In this document: positions 1 through 7,002 of the stretch, one piece after another | How positions within the stretch are numbered: the stretch's first letter is position 1 | How the letters are laid out: the number at the start of each line of letters is the position of its first letter | Origin: Ruminococcus sp. CAG:403 | GTDB lineage: Bacteria; Bacillota; Clostridia; Oscillospirales; Ruminococcaceae | DNA: 17,636 nucleotides | Assembly: GCA_000437255.1 (NCBI GenBank) | Contig: FR899097.1 | Span: 24,069 to 41,704, forward strand | Reading direction: 5' to 3' | Made by a program: the position numbers and the translations under genes | Notes under the pieces: model-generated | Databases searched by the model: none | The model's input: the letters and a program-made list of their open reading frames with translations, nothing else | Told to the model about the DNA's origin: nothing

Positions 1-11
1 CGAAAGGGGCT

Positions 12-1037
12 TTAGCCTTGCCAATCACTGGTGTACGCAGAATTCACACCAAGATATTCCTCCAAAGTCACGCCCAAAGCAGTGATCTCCTTTGCAACAT
101 CTTTTCCAACATAACGTATATGCCACGGTTCATACTTGTAACCGGTGATTGCTTCCTTCCCCTCCGGGAATCGCACAATAAATCCATACTCTGCACAATG
201 CTTTGCCAACCAATCCGATTCCGGTGTTTCTCCGAATGCATCGTCAATGGTATTGCAGTCAATGGTGTAACCGCTTTGATGCTCGGAATACCCCGGCCGT
301 GCAGAAAAGGTGTCTGCTGTCTCCCAGCCATAAAGATCCACATAACTTTGATAAACTTCTACCTGATAGGCATAATCCCGATAGGAAGAGCCAATATAAA
401 TATCCAGCCCTTCTTTTGCAGCATCCGCCGAAAGCTGGTCGAATGCCTGCTGCACTTCGTCATACATACCCGGATCGTAGCTCTCCGGCAAAGAATATGT
501 TTTGTTGACAATTAAAATGCCGTCCACATAGGTACAACCATCTTTTGTCTCCAGGTGCCGAACGGTAACCGGAATCGTTGCACACACTTCATCCCGATCC
601 TTTGCGCTAACCGTTACCTGTGTAGAACCCTTGCTGACACCGGTAATGGTGCCGGTTTCATCTACCGTTGCAACGCTTTCATCCGCACTGCTCCAGGTTA
701 AATCGTCTGCACTGGCAGCACCCGTCGTTTCCATCGAAACATTTACATGAACATGGTTTCCTTCCAGAACTGCAACAAAATTGGTTTCCGGCGTCAGGTT
801 CAAAATATGCTGACTGGTTGCCTCGCTGCTTCCAGAAGCTGTCGTTGCCTGGGATCCTTCCTGCGCGGAAACGATTTGATTTTGATTCATGTTGGCATGC
901 TCCTTCTGCTTGGAAAAGAATAATAGCCGAACCGTAAACCCTAAAATAATCAATAGGATATAAATTGCGGCCATAATCACGCCTGTCTTAGAAAACGCTT
1001 CCCATCCGGAGCGTTTTCGCTTCGTTTGATCCGCCAT
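12..1037 (-). CDS. Membrane-anchored VanY-like D-alanyl-D-alanine carboxypeptidase (M15) with Big_2 domain
   Basis: The 341-residue product is a predicted zinc carboxypeptidase that would trim the terminal D-Ala of peptidoglycan stem peptides outside the cell. A short basic N-terminus is followed by one membrane helix (about 18-41), a Ser/Thr/Gln-rich spacer, a bacterial Ig-like Big_2 domain (about 84-161, with the typical 'WSSADESVATVD' and 'GTITGVSKG' motifs) and a VanY/M15B domain (about 175-325). Visible active-site residues are R220 in 'SSYRDYAYQ', H253 and D260 in 'SEHQSGYTID', and E303/H306 in 'YEPWHIRYVG', matching the family's His-Asp-His zinc set. The ATG at 1037 has a GGAGGAG ribosome site about 8 bases upstream. 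The gene is divergent from the GH74 gene and has its own promoter. The stop codon is 11 bases from the window edge, so its terminator is not visible. Being an L,D- or D,D-dipeptidase is possible; the VanY-type fold is well supported. Confidence 0.9.
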   Translation of the reverse strand: MADQTKRKRSGWEAFSKTGVIMAAIYILLIILGFTVRLLFFSKQKEHANMNQNQIVSAQEGSQATTASGSSEATSQHILNLTPETNFVAVLEGNHVHVNVSMETTGAASADDLTWSSADESVATVDETGTITGVSKGSTQVTVSAKDRDEVCATIPVTVRHLETKDGCTYVDGILIVNKTYSLPESYDPGMYDEVQQAFDQLSADAAKEGLDIYIGSSYRDYAYQVEVYQSYVDLYGWETADTFSARPGYSEHQSGYTIDCNTIDDAFGETPESDWLAKHCAEYGFIVRFPEGKEAITGYKYEPWHIRYVGKDVAKEITALGVTLEEYLGVNSAYTSDWQG

Positions 1038-1137
1038 CGGATTGCTCCTCCTGTTTTTTACTTCTCTGTATCCGTTTTTGCGACATTTTTCTTCAGATTG
1101 TAACTTTTACTACAAATCGATATCAGAATTCTTACAT

Positions 1138-1148
1138 AACGGTTACAA
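1138..1148 (-). promoter_or_regulatory. TTGTAACCGTT element at the VanY start site (half cre-like)
   Basis: Read in the direction of vanY-like transcription, this is the same 11-base word as the one after the GH74 start site, placed at about +3 to +13 here. The three-prime flank (ATGT) breaks the CA of the full cre consensus, so this copy is a weaker match. Together with 1270-1280 it forms an 11-base perfect inverted repeat across the intergenic region. Confidence 0.45.
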
Positions 1149-1156
1149 CATGTATT

Positions 1157-1185
1157 ATTATATCACAAAAGAACCACCCTGTCAT
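1157..1185 (-). promoter_or_regulatory. Sigma-A promoter of the VanY-like gene
   Basis: On the minus strand ATGACA (1185-1180, five of six to the -35 consensus) lies exactly 17 bases from a perfect TATAAT (1162-1157). The start site would be near 1150, giving a leader of about 110 bases before the ATG at 1037. It points away from the GH74 promoter. Confidence 0.7.
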
Positions 1186-1228
1186 CTGGCAATTTCAACA
1201 AAATTTTGCTGTTGATATTATATCATTC

Positions 1229-1257
1229 TTGCAAAAATAAGCAAACTATGGTATAAT
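1229..1257 (+). promoter_or_regulatory. Sigma-A extended -10 promoter of the GH74 gene
   Basis: TTGCAA (1229-1234), a 17-base spacer and a perfect TATAAT (1252-1257) preceded by TGG, an extended -10. The start site would be near 1264, about 66 bases before the ATG. This is among the strongest promoter matches in the window. Confidence 0.8.
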
Positions 1258-1269
1258 AAAAAGGAGAAT

Positions 1270-1284
1270 TTGTAACCGTTCTCA
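1270..1284 (+). promoter_or_regulatory. Candidate catabolite-responsive element (cre) downstream of the GH74 start site
   Basis: TTGTAACCGTTCTCA fits the CcpA cre consensus WTGNAANCGNWNNCA at every defined position. It lies at about +7 to +21 from the predicted start, where cre-bound CcpA is known in other Firmicutes to block elongation. Sugar repression of a polysaccharidase gene makes biological sense. Another LacI/GalR-family regulator with a similar site is equally possible; the binding protein is inference. Confidence 0.55.
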
Positions 1285-1329
1285 AATCATGAATTTTATT
1301 TTGATGCAGCAAGAAAGTGAGGAGTTTTT

Positions 1330-4143
1330 ATGATGCACTTCAAATCCACCCTAGCGGTTCTGACTGCCGGATGCCTGCTCTGCACAGCAGCAGCCATTCC
1401 GTCCGCACAGGGTACCGCTTCGCTGACTGCGCAAGCAGCCACCTCAGATTCCATCGAGAACCAGATGGATTGGGGCACGGTTGAAATTGGCGGCGGCGGG
1501 TTCGTTTCCGGTATCATCACCGGAAAGAAAATCATGCTGGCACGTACCGACGTTGGCGGTGCATACAAGTACAACTATGAAACCAAGCGCTGGGAACAGC
1601 TGATGGCATTCCTGAATGAAGAAGATCGTGGCATGCTCAGTGTCGATGCATTCTGTATCGACCCGACTGACGACAACACCTTCTATCTGCTGGCAGGCTG
1701 CGCATACTTCAGCGATGCCCGCACCGAAATCTTCAAGACAACAGACGGCGGCGAAACCTTCACCCGGATTGATGTAACCGACCTGATTCAGGTACACGCA
1801 AACGGCTACGGCAGACAGTGCGGCGAAGCCATTGCAGTTGACCCCGATAACCCGAATATCCTCTACTGCGGCGGCGATGTTACCGCTGGTGATTCCTGCC
1901 TGATTATGAGTAAAGACGGCGGCGAGACCTGGAGCCCGGTAAAGGGTTACGATGACTTGGGACTCTTTAAGAACACCCTGAAATGGCCAACCTGGACCGA
2001 GCATGTGGTTCGTGCCGCAACTACTGCGGAATATGGCTCTCAAAATGGTGTAGCCACTATTCATATTCAGGGCGGTAAAGTTTATGTCGGTACCTCCGTA
2101 CAGGCAGAAGGCAACATGGTCGTGGCAGACGTCGGATCCGATGACTTCACCGTACTCAGCAAAGATCTGCCAACAAATTCCTACCCGTCCAGAATCAATG
2201 TGGATGCAGACGGAAACCTCTTGCTCTGCTACATTGGCGGCTTGACCTTTAACGGAACCGGCGGCGGCATCTACCGCTACAATCCGACCGATCAAACTGT
2301 AACCGATATTTCTCCGAGCGGCAATAGCTTCAGTGCCTGCATGACACAACCGGACAATGCCAATGCTCTGATTGCAACCACCTGCGGCGTTTGGAGCACA
2401 CAGTCTTGGTCTAAGGACGATTCTCCTTACGGCGACTGGCTATATCGTTCTATGGACGGCGGTAAAACCTGGACCACCATTTACCCTGGTAAAATGGGCG
2501 ACTACGTTTGGGATCCGGACTCCGGCGAAATGCATCAGAATCAGCTGTACAGCTACTTGCAGAATGGCGGCTTTGATTGGATCTATGGCAAAGCCATCCA
2601 CTGGACCGGCGCTCTGGTGCTGAATCCAGAAGATTCCTCTCAGATTTTTGTTACTTCCGGTAACGGTGTTTTCGAATGGGACAACATCTGGCCGGATGGA
2701 GATACTGACAATCCGGTAGCAACTTTCCATCCAAACGGCATTGAAGAAGTCGTTGCATTGGATATGGTCAGCGTACCGGGCGGTGCAGCTTACTCCGCAA
2801 TCGGTGACTATGACGGTTTCAAGCACACCGATACCACGGTATCTGGTGAACAGCATCAGCCGAACATGGGTTCCACCTCTGCCATTGCATACTGTCCGCA
2901 GAATCCGGATGTTATGATCCGAATTGCAGAACACCAAAATGATATTGCACCGGGTTATTACACACTGGATGGCGGTAAAACCTGGACCAAGATGGCAAAC
3001 TCCCCGGGCGGACGTGCAGCCATCACACAGCTGGAAGACGGCACCTATCGGTTCTTCAAGAGTGATTCCAGCAGCGATCAGAGCGCAGGTGTTTCCTACT
3101 CCGATGACTTTGGTCAGACTTGGAGTTCCTGCACGGGCATTCCATCTTCCTATGGTTCCAAGCCAACCAACATGTTTGTAGACCCGGATCAGCCGAACCT
3201 GGTTTATGCATATGTTACCTATTACAACTCCAGCTGGGGCTATTCCAAGCCAGCAGCAGAACTTTCTGATGCACAGTATAATCTCTGTGTCAGCACCGAC
3301 TACGGTAAGACCTTTACTTCAACCACTGTTTGCATGTATGACCAGTGCGACAGTGCCGGCAGAATCGCTTATCTGGGCGATGGCAAGCTGGCATTGGCAG
3401 CAGGCTGGTATGGTGCATACCGTGTTTCCGATTCTGGTAAGACCATTGAAAAAATGGAAAACGTTTCCTACTGCAAGACCATGGGTTACGGTGCACCAGA
3501 AAAAGAAGGCGGCATGAATACCCTGTTTATGTATGGTAAGCCAGACGAATCCGATCCGGAAGGCATCTATCGTTCCACCGACGGCGGTGACACTTGGGTT
3601 TGCATCAACACCCAGAAGCTTTACGGCGGTACCGGTAACGGAAACTTCCTGGTTGGCGATATGAACGAATTCGGTAAGGTTTATATGTCCACCGTTGGTT
3701 GTGGCATCGTTGTTGGCAGCCTTTCTGACAACCCGAAGCCGCCTGTTACAACCACAACCACCACAGCAACCACCACCACCACGACAACTACTACAACAGC
3801 AGCTGGCACCACAACCACCGATCTGGGAACCACGACCGGCAAGGTAACCACAACTGGCAAGGTAACCACGACTGGTGCTAAAACAACCACAACCGGTAAG
3901 GTGACCGGCACAACCGTTGCTCCAAACCCGACTGCATTCTATGGTGATGTCAACCTGGATAATACCGTTTCTCTGGCAGACCTCATTACCTTCCAGAAGC
4001 AGCAGCGTGGTGCATTGGATTTCAATGCCCAGCAGACAATCAACGCAAACTGTGACCTGACCGATTCGGAAATCACCCCACAGGATGTAACCACCCTGCT
4101 GAGCTTCCTGATTGGTAAGATCAATACACTGCCGGTTCAGTAA
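1330..4143 (+). CDS. Secreted GH74 xyloglucanase with Thr-rich linker and C-terminal type I dockerin
   Basis: The 937-residue product is a predicted cellulosomal enzyme that cuts the beta-1,4-glucan backbone of xyloglucan. A signal peptide (cleavage near 'AQA/ATS', about residue 37) precedes the GH74 module, about 45-800, which should fold as two seven-bladed propellers. Hallmarks are 'VEIGGGGFVSGI' and 'ARTDVGGAY' at the start and many Asp-box/BNR repeats ('TTDGGETF', 'SKDGGETW', 'SMDGGKTW', 'STDGGDTW'). D74 in 'ARTDVGG' aligns with catalytic Asp35 of Geotrichum OXG-RCBH, and D493 in 'AIGDYDGF' fits the second catalytic Asp. A Thr-rich linker (about 805-865) leads to a dockerin (about 869-934). 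The first calcium loop, 'GDVNLDNTVSLAD', is canonical; the second is one residue short. Ribosome site GAGGAG is at 1319-1324; the adjacent ATG at 1333 is equally well spaced. Endo versus exo action cannot be read from the sequence. Confidence 0.95.
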   Translation: MMHFKSTLAVLTAGCLLCTAAAIPSAQGTASLTAQAATSDSIENQMDWGTVEIGGGGFVSGIITGKKIMLARTDVGGAYKYNYETKRWEQLMAFLNEEDRGMLSVDAFCIDPTDDNTFYLLAGCAYFSDARTEIFKTTDGGETFTRIDVTDLIQVHANGYGRQCGEAIAVDPDNPNILYCGGDVTAGDSCLIMSKDGGETWSPVKGYDDLGLFKNTLKWPTWTEHVVRAATTAEYGSQNGVATIHIQGGKVYVGTSVQAEGNMVVADVGSDDFTVLSKDLPTNSYPSRINVDADGNLLLCYIGGLTFNGTGGGIYRYNPTDQTVTDISPSGNSFSACMTQPDNANALIATTCGVWSTQSWSKDDSPYGDWLYRSMDGGKTWTTIYPGKMGDYVWDPDSGEMHQNQLYSYLQNGGFDWIYGKAIHWTGALVLNPEDSSQIFVTSGNGVFEWDNIWPDGDTDNPVATFHPNGIEEVVALDMVSVPGGAAYSAIGDYDGFKHTDTTVSGEQHQPNMGSTSAIAYCPQNPDVMIRIAEHQNDIAPGYYTLDGGKTWTKMANSPGGRAAITQLEDGTYRFFKSDSSSDQSAGVSYSDDFGQTWSSCTGIPSSYGSKPTNMFVDPDQPNLVYAYVTYYNSSWGYSKPAAELSDAQYNLCVSTDYGKTFTSTTVCMYDQCDSAGRIAYLGDGKLALAAGWYGAYRVSDSGKTIEKMENVSYCKTMGYGAPEKEGGMNTLFMYGKPDESDPEGIYRSTDGGDTWVCINTQKLYGGTGNGNFLVGDMNEFGKVYMSTVGCGIVVGSLSDNPKPPVTTTTTTATTTTTTTTTTAAGTTTTDLGTTTGKVTTTGKVTTTGAKTTTTGKVTGTTVAPNPTAFYGDVNLDNTVSLADLITFQKQQRGALDFNAQQTINANCDLTDSEITPQDVTTLLSFLIGKINTLPVQ
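3742..3924 (+). repeat. Low-complexity Thr-codon tract encoding the interdomain linker
   Basis: Runs of ACC/ACA/ACG codons encode residues about 805-865 of the GH74 protein, including the repeated unit GKVTTT. It is a flexible, probably O-glycosylated linker between the catalytic module and the dockerin. The DNA is internally repetitive and could slip during replication. Confidence 0.8.
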
Positions 4144-4172
4144 GAAATTCTCTACTATTCTATCACTTTATA

Positions 4173-4208
4173 AAAAATGCCCTGATTCCTTGGAACCAGG
4201 GCATTTTT
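4173..4208 (+). terminator. Intrinsic terminator of the GH74 gene
   Basis: A 12-base perfect stem, AAAAATGCCCTG (4173-4184) with CAGGGCATTTTT (4197-4208), ends in a T run 30 bases after the GH74 stop. The A/T symmetry means it could also work in reverse. Confidence 0.9.
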
Positions 4209-4210
4209 CA

Positions 4211-4225
4211 TTGTTTGCGAAACAA
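4211..4225. promoter_or_regulatory. Palindrome upstream of the GT2 promoter, possible operator
   Basis: TTGTTT-GCG-AAACAA is a perfect 6-3-6 inverted repeat centred about 56 bases before the predicted GT2 start site. The CG centre resembles LacI-family operators, but it does not match the cre consensus. Function is inference. Confidence 0.3.
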
Positions 4226-4238
4226 GTCGCGATTCTGC

Positions 4239-4267
4239 TTTACAAAGCGTAAAAAATATGATATAAT
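4239..4267 (+). promoter_or_regulatory. Sigma-A extended -10 promoter of the GT2 gene
   Basis: TTTACA (4239-4244), 17-base spacer, perfect TATAAT (4262-4267) preceded by TGA. Predicted start near 4274. It closely resembles the GH74 promoter in the -10 region. Confidence 0.75.
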
Positions 4268-4296
4268 AAAAAAGATTATAAAATCAATTGCATGCG

Positions 4297-4303
4297 AAAG
4301 GAG
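4297..4303 (+). promoter_or_regulatory. Ribosome site that sets the GT2 start
   Basis: AAAGGAG lies downstream of the first in-frame ATG (4292) and 12 bases before the ATG at 4316. The 4292 ATG has no ribosome site and would begin only about 18 bases into the transcript, so 4316 is preferred. Confidence 0.65.
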
Positions 4304-4315
4304 CCTCAAAACAGT

Positions 4316-5302
4316 ATGAAAGATCATATGATTTTATATTTGGTTATTCCCTGCTATAATGAAGAAGCGGTGCTGCACGAAACTGCTTCCCAGCTTCAGC
4401 AAAAAATGCAAAATCTATGCGCTTCGGGCGCTATTTCGCCGAACAGCCATGTGGTATTTGTAGACGATGGTTCCAAGGATCGAACCTGGGAAATCATTTC
4501 CCAGCTGCATCAGAGCAATTCCCTATTCCGCGGCATCAAGCTTTCCCGCAATAAAGGGCACCAAAATGCGCTGCTTGCCGGATTGATGACGGTAAAGGAT
4601 ACGTGTGACGCTGCCATTTCCCTGGATGCTGATTTGCAGGACGACATCGATGCCATCGATGCCATGGTGGAAAAATACCATGCTGGCTGCGATGTTGTCT
4701 ATGGTGTCCGCAGTGCCCGGAAAACAGATACTTTTTTCAAGAAATTCACAGCAGAATCCTTCTACAAGATCATGCATAAGCTGGGCGTGGAACTCACCTA
4801 TAACCATGCAGATTACCGCCTGATGAGCCGCCGTGCCTTAGAAGCACTTGCAGAATTCCGGGAAGTCAACCTCTTTCTGCGTGGAATTGTTCCGCTGATC
4901 GGATATCGCTCTGATGTAGTGTATTATGAGCGAAAGGAGCGCTTCGCTGGTACTTCCAAGTATCCGCTGAAAAAGATGCTTTCCTTTGCAACAGAGGGCA
5001 TTACTTCTTTTTCTGTAAAGCCCATTCGCATGATTACCAACCTGGGCATTCTCCTGTTCACCATCAGCATTCTGATGCTGATCTATTTCCTCATCCGCCA
5101 TTTCACCGGCTACACGGTGGAAGGCTGGACCTCTCTTGCCGTGTCTGTCTGGGCAATCGGCGGCTTGCAGCTGCTGGCAATCGGCATCATTGGAGAATAC
5201 ATCGGTAAAATTTATTTGGAAACCAAAAACAGACCCAAATACTTCATTGAAACCTATTTAGAGGATGCGGCAACACCGTCCAGCATGGCATCCCTCCGAT
5301 GA
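4316..5302 (+). CDS. GtrB/CsbB-type polyprenyl-phosphate glycosyltransferase (GT2)
   Basis: The 328-residue product (from the 4316 start) is a membrane-bound GT2 enzyme predicted to move a sugar from a nucleotide donor to undecaprenyl phosphate on the cytoplasmic face, making a lipid-linked donor for envelope glycosylation. The catalytic domain has 'LVIPCYNEE' (about 9-17), 'VDDGSKDRT' (D50, D51) and the DxD-type 'SLDADLQDD' (D104, D106); 'DYRLMSRRAL' (166-175) is typical of the DPM1/GtrB group. Two C-terminal membrane helices follow (about 241-263 and 273-296) with 'GEYIGKIYLETKNRPKY', a signature of GtrB, CsbB, YkoT and ArnC relatives. Length fits the family. The gene is monocistronic, with its own promoter and terminator. 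The sugar cannot be read from the sequence; a YfhO-family gene, the known partner of CsbB in Bacillus subtilis, lies at the right edge of the window. Confidence 0.9.
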   Translation: MKDHMILYLVIPCYNEEAVLHETASQLQQKMQNLCASGAISPNSHVVFVDDGSKDRTWEIISQLHQSNSLFRGIKLSRNKGHQNALLAGLMTVKDTCDAAISLDADLQDDIDAIDAMVEKYHAGCDVVYGVRSARKTDTFFKKFTAESFYKIMHKLGVELTYNHADYRLMSRRALEALAEFREVNLFLRGIVPLIGYRSDVVYYERKERFAGTSKYPLKKMLSFATEGITSFSVKPIRMITNLGILLFTISILMLIYFLIRHFTGYTVEGWTSLAVSVWAIGGLQLLAIGIIGEYIGKIYLETKNRPKYFIETYLEDAATPSSMASLR

Positions 5303-5303
5303 A

Positions 5304-5341
5304 AAAAAGAGCAGTGACTAAACACGTCACTGCTCTTTTTT
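5304..5341. terminator. Bidirectional terminator shared by the GT2 and MATE genes
   Basis: A 15-base perfect stem, 5304-5318 with 5326-5340, around a 7-base loop; GAGCAGTGAC pairs with GTCACTGCTC. It is flanked by A and T runs, so it ends transcripts from both convergent genes. It begins directly after the GT2 stop. Confidence 0.9.
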
Positions 5342-5364
5342 GGTATATCCAAACCCTCCGGCAG

Positions 5365-6744
5365 CTATTTGCTGGATTCTCCTTCAACCAGGTTACTGAT
5401 CCACATTCCCTTTCGAATCAACACATAACCGATGCCAACCTTAATCAAGTCAGCTGCCTGCACAATTGCATAAATGCCCAGAATCGGCAAACCCGTATAG
5501 CTGCAAAGCAAAAATGCTGCCGGAACCGGAATCGCCCAAGTAAAGACACTGTCGAACAAAAATGTAATCAATGTTTTTCCGCCGGAACGCAGCGTGAAAT
5601 AGAGCGCATTTAAAAAGCCCTGCACCGGGAAAAAGGCAGCTGTAATCAAAATAAACCGCTGTGCATAGGTACGGACCTCCTCTGTTGTATCATAAAACTT
5701 TGGAAAAATGCCAGAGAAAATCGCCAGCACCCCCGTCAGTACCAGGCAAACAGCACCCGTAAACCACATCAGCCGGAAAGCATCCTTCTGCGCCTTTTCA
5801 TACTGGGAGGCACCCAGCGTCTGTCCAATCAGAATGCCAACGGCAGAGCCCAAGGCAACAAATACCACGTTCAGCAAGTTGCAAATGGCATTGGAAATGT
5901 TCAGCCCGGCTACGATCTGTAGCCCACGGATGGAATAGCACTGCGTCAAAGCTGCCAAGCCACCTGCCCAGAGAAATTCATTGAAAAAGATCGGAAGTCC
6001 CTTCCGAATCATCTTCTTTGCAGAATCCGCCGGAATGCGCATGGTGCGGTAAAGTCCCTGTAAGAAGACATGCTTACGCTTTCTGGCATGTGCCCAAATC
6101 ACAACAATGCTCATCTCTACGACACGAGCCAGAACCGTTGCAATGGCAGCACCCTGTACGCCAAGTTTCGGCATGCCGAAATTGCCGTAAATCAATAGAT
6201 AATTGCCAATGATGTCCACAAAAACGGAAAGAATTCCTGCCAGCATCGGCTTTACACTGTCCCCAGTTTCGCGCAGGCTGCTGGCATATACTTGTGTCAC
6301 TACAAACGGCGGAAGTCCGAACAGCATCACATGCAGGTACTGCTTGGCATAATGCATAGTGGCAGCTGGATCAACGTCTGCACTCTCGCCATGCAAATAC
6401 AGCCCGATCAGATTCTCTCCGCCCAGCAAAAAAACTGCCAAGCCTGCCAGCAGGCAGAAAAAGCTAATCCACTGCTTCATTCGAACGGCGTTGCGGAATC
6501 CATTCAAGTTGTTCTGCCCATAATACTGTGCACCATAAATACCGGGGCCGGACAGTCCGCCGAAAATGGCTAGATTGAAGACAAAAATCAATTGTCCGAC
6601 AATGGAAACGCCGGTCATGGCCTCCGTTCCCTGGCTGCCGACCATCACGTTGTCCACCAGACTGACCATATTGGTAATGCCATTTTGAATCATCATTGGT
6701 ACCGCGAGTTTGAGTGCGTTTTTGTAAATGGGTTGTTGTTTCAT
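5365..6744 (-). CDS. MATE family efflux transporter
   Basis: The 459-residue product is a twelve-helix MATE (multidrug and toxic compound extrusion, NorM/DinF superfamily) transporter, expected to export cationic compounds or metabolites in exchange for Na+ or H+. Family features seen include the N-terminal 'LAVPMMIQNGITNMVSLVDNVMVG', with a conserved Pro in helix 1 and 'VDNVMVG' in helix 1-2, then a second half-repeat starting near 'IRKGLPIFFNEFLWAGG' and 'GLNISNAICNLLNVVF'. Length is normal. The ATG at 6744 has AAGGAGG (6761-6755) about 11 bases upstream; a closer ATG is in another frame. It is monocistronic, with its own promoter and terminator. Substrate cannot be deduced. Confidence 0.93.
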   Translation of the reverse strand: MKQQPIYKNALKLAVPMMIQNGITNMVSLVDNVMVGSQGTEAMTGVSIVGQLIFVFNLAIFGGLSGPGIYGAQYYGQNNLNGFRNAVRMKQWISFFCLLAGLAVFLLGGENLIGLYLHGESADVDPAATMHYAKQYLHVMLFGLPPFVVTQVYASSLRETGDSVKPMLAGILSVFVDIIGNYLLIYGNFGMPKLGVQGAAIATVLARVVEMSIVVIWAHARKRKHVFLQGLYRTMRIPADSAKKMIRKGLPIFFNEFLWAGGLAALTQCYSIRGLQIVAGLNISNAICNLLNVVFVALGSAVGILIGQTLGASQYEKAQKDAFRLMWFTGAVCLVLTGVLAIFSGIFPKFYDTTEEVRTYAQRFILITAAFFPVQGFLNALYFTLRSGGKTLITFLFDSVFTWAIPVPAAFLLCSYTGLPILGIYAIVQAADLIKVGIGYVLIRKGMWISNLVEGESSK

Positions 6745-6794
6745 ATTGTGTCATTCCTCCTTGATATTGAGTCTTGCAACGGTGAAATATTGCC

Positions 6795-6824
6795 ATTGTA
6801 GCACATTTCTCTACAAAAAGTCAA
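6795..6824 (-). promoter_or_regulatory. Sigma-A promoter of the MATE gene
   Basis: On the minus strand TTGACT (6824-6819), an 18-base spacer and TACAAT (6800-6795) preceded by TGC. Predicted start near 6788, giving a leader of about 44 bases. Confidence 0.7.
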
Positions 6825-6828
6825 CCCG

Positions 6829-6840
6829 TTTTCATGAAAA
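6829..6840. promoter_or_regulatory. Perfect palindrome next to the MATE -35 box
   Basis: TTTTCATGAAAA is a 12-base perfect palindrome lying 4 bases upstream of the MATE -35 hexamer, centred near -47. That is a usual position for an activator site, and efflux genes are often controlled by MerR or similar regulators. The regulator is not identified. Confidence 0.35.
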
Positions 6841-6857
6841 AAGTGCGGTATTTCCGC

Positions 6858-6887
6858 AAAAAAAATGCCAGAGCATTGCGCTCTGGC
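6858..6887 (-). terminator. Intrinsic terminator of the candidate sRNA
   Basis: On the minus strand GCCAGAGC (6887-6880), loop GCAAT, GCTCTGGC (6874-6867), then ATTTTTTTT. The T run exists only on this strand, so it belongs to a minus-strand transcript, yet no protein gene ends here. A short GCGG/CCGC hairpin with a second T run follows at 6857-6845. Confidence 0.85.
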
Positions 6888-6965
6888 GAAATAAAAATAA
6901 ATATGTGTAGAACAAAAGAAAGGAGACAACAAAACGAGTGATAATAATCAATGTGAATTATCACT
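6858..6965 (-). ncRNA. Candidate small regulatory RNA of about 105 nt
   Basis: A consensus minus-strand promoter (7000-6972) drives a transcript with no good reading frame. It would begin near 6965 with an 8-base hairpin, GUGAUAAU pairing with AUUAUCAC (6964-6957 with 6945-6938, 11-base loop). A long U/C-rich stretch follows without obvious pairing, carrying CUCCUUUCU (about 6926-6918), the complement of a Shine-Dalgarno. It ends in a terminator, GCCAGAGC/GCUCUGGC plus AUUUUUUUU. Hairpin, pyrimidine-rich anti-SD stretch and terminator is the plan of many Firmicute sRNAs. I see no sequence able to pair with the terminator arms, which argues against an attenuated leader of the MATE gene lying further down the same strand, though that remains the main alternative. 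I do not recognise a known family. Confidence 0.6.
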
Positions 6966-6971
6966 ATCCCT

Positions 6972-7000
6972 ATTATACCTGATTTTTCGGCATCCGTCAA
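6972..7000 (-). promoter_or_regulatory. Sigma-A promoter of the candidate sRNA
   Basis: TTGACG (7000-6995), 17-base spacer, perfect TATAAT (6977-6972) on the minus strand: eleven of twelve consensus bases. Its only product before the terminator is about 105 bases of non-coding sequence. Confidence 0.75.
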
Positions 7001-7002
7001 GG

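Noticed and set aside
1289..1333. Possible 14-residue leader peptide whose TGA overlaps the GH74 ATGATG
   Set aside because: The nearest SD-like sequence is 22 bases away and at the predicted start site itself, so translation is unlikely; the overlap is probably chance.
1444..2349. Minus-strand frame (301 codons) inside the GH74 gene
   Set aside because: The opposite strand encodes an unmistakable GH74 domain over the whole stretch; this frame has no family features.
3742..3924. Repeat tract considered as a CRISPR or minisatellite
   Set aside because: The repeats are in-frame Thr/Gly/Lys codons of an interdomain linker with no regular spacers.
4292..4315. Start of the GT2 gene at the first ATG
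   Set aside because: It has no ribosome site upstream and lies about 18 bases after the predicted transcription start, while AAAGGAG sits between it and the ATG at 4316.
6858..6965. Riboswitch or attenuator controlling the MATE gene
   Set aside because: No segment complementary to the terminator arms is visible, no known aptamer motif is recognised, and MATE has its own promoter downstream of the terminator. Kept only as an alternative.
6938..6982. A 14-codon plus-strand frame (GTG start, 'MIIINVNYHYPYYT') with an AAAGGAG ribosome-like site
   Set aside because: I find no plus-strand promoter for it, and both the SD-like bases and the inverted repeat are better explained as the complement of the minus-strand sRNA's pyrimidine stretch and 5' hairpin.
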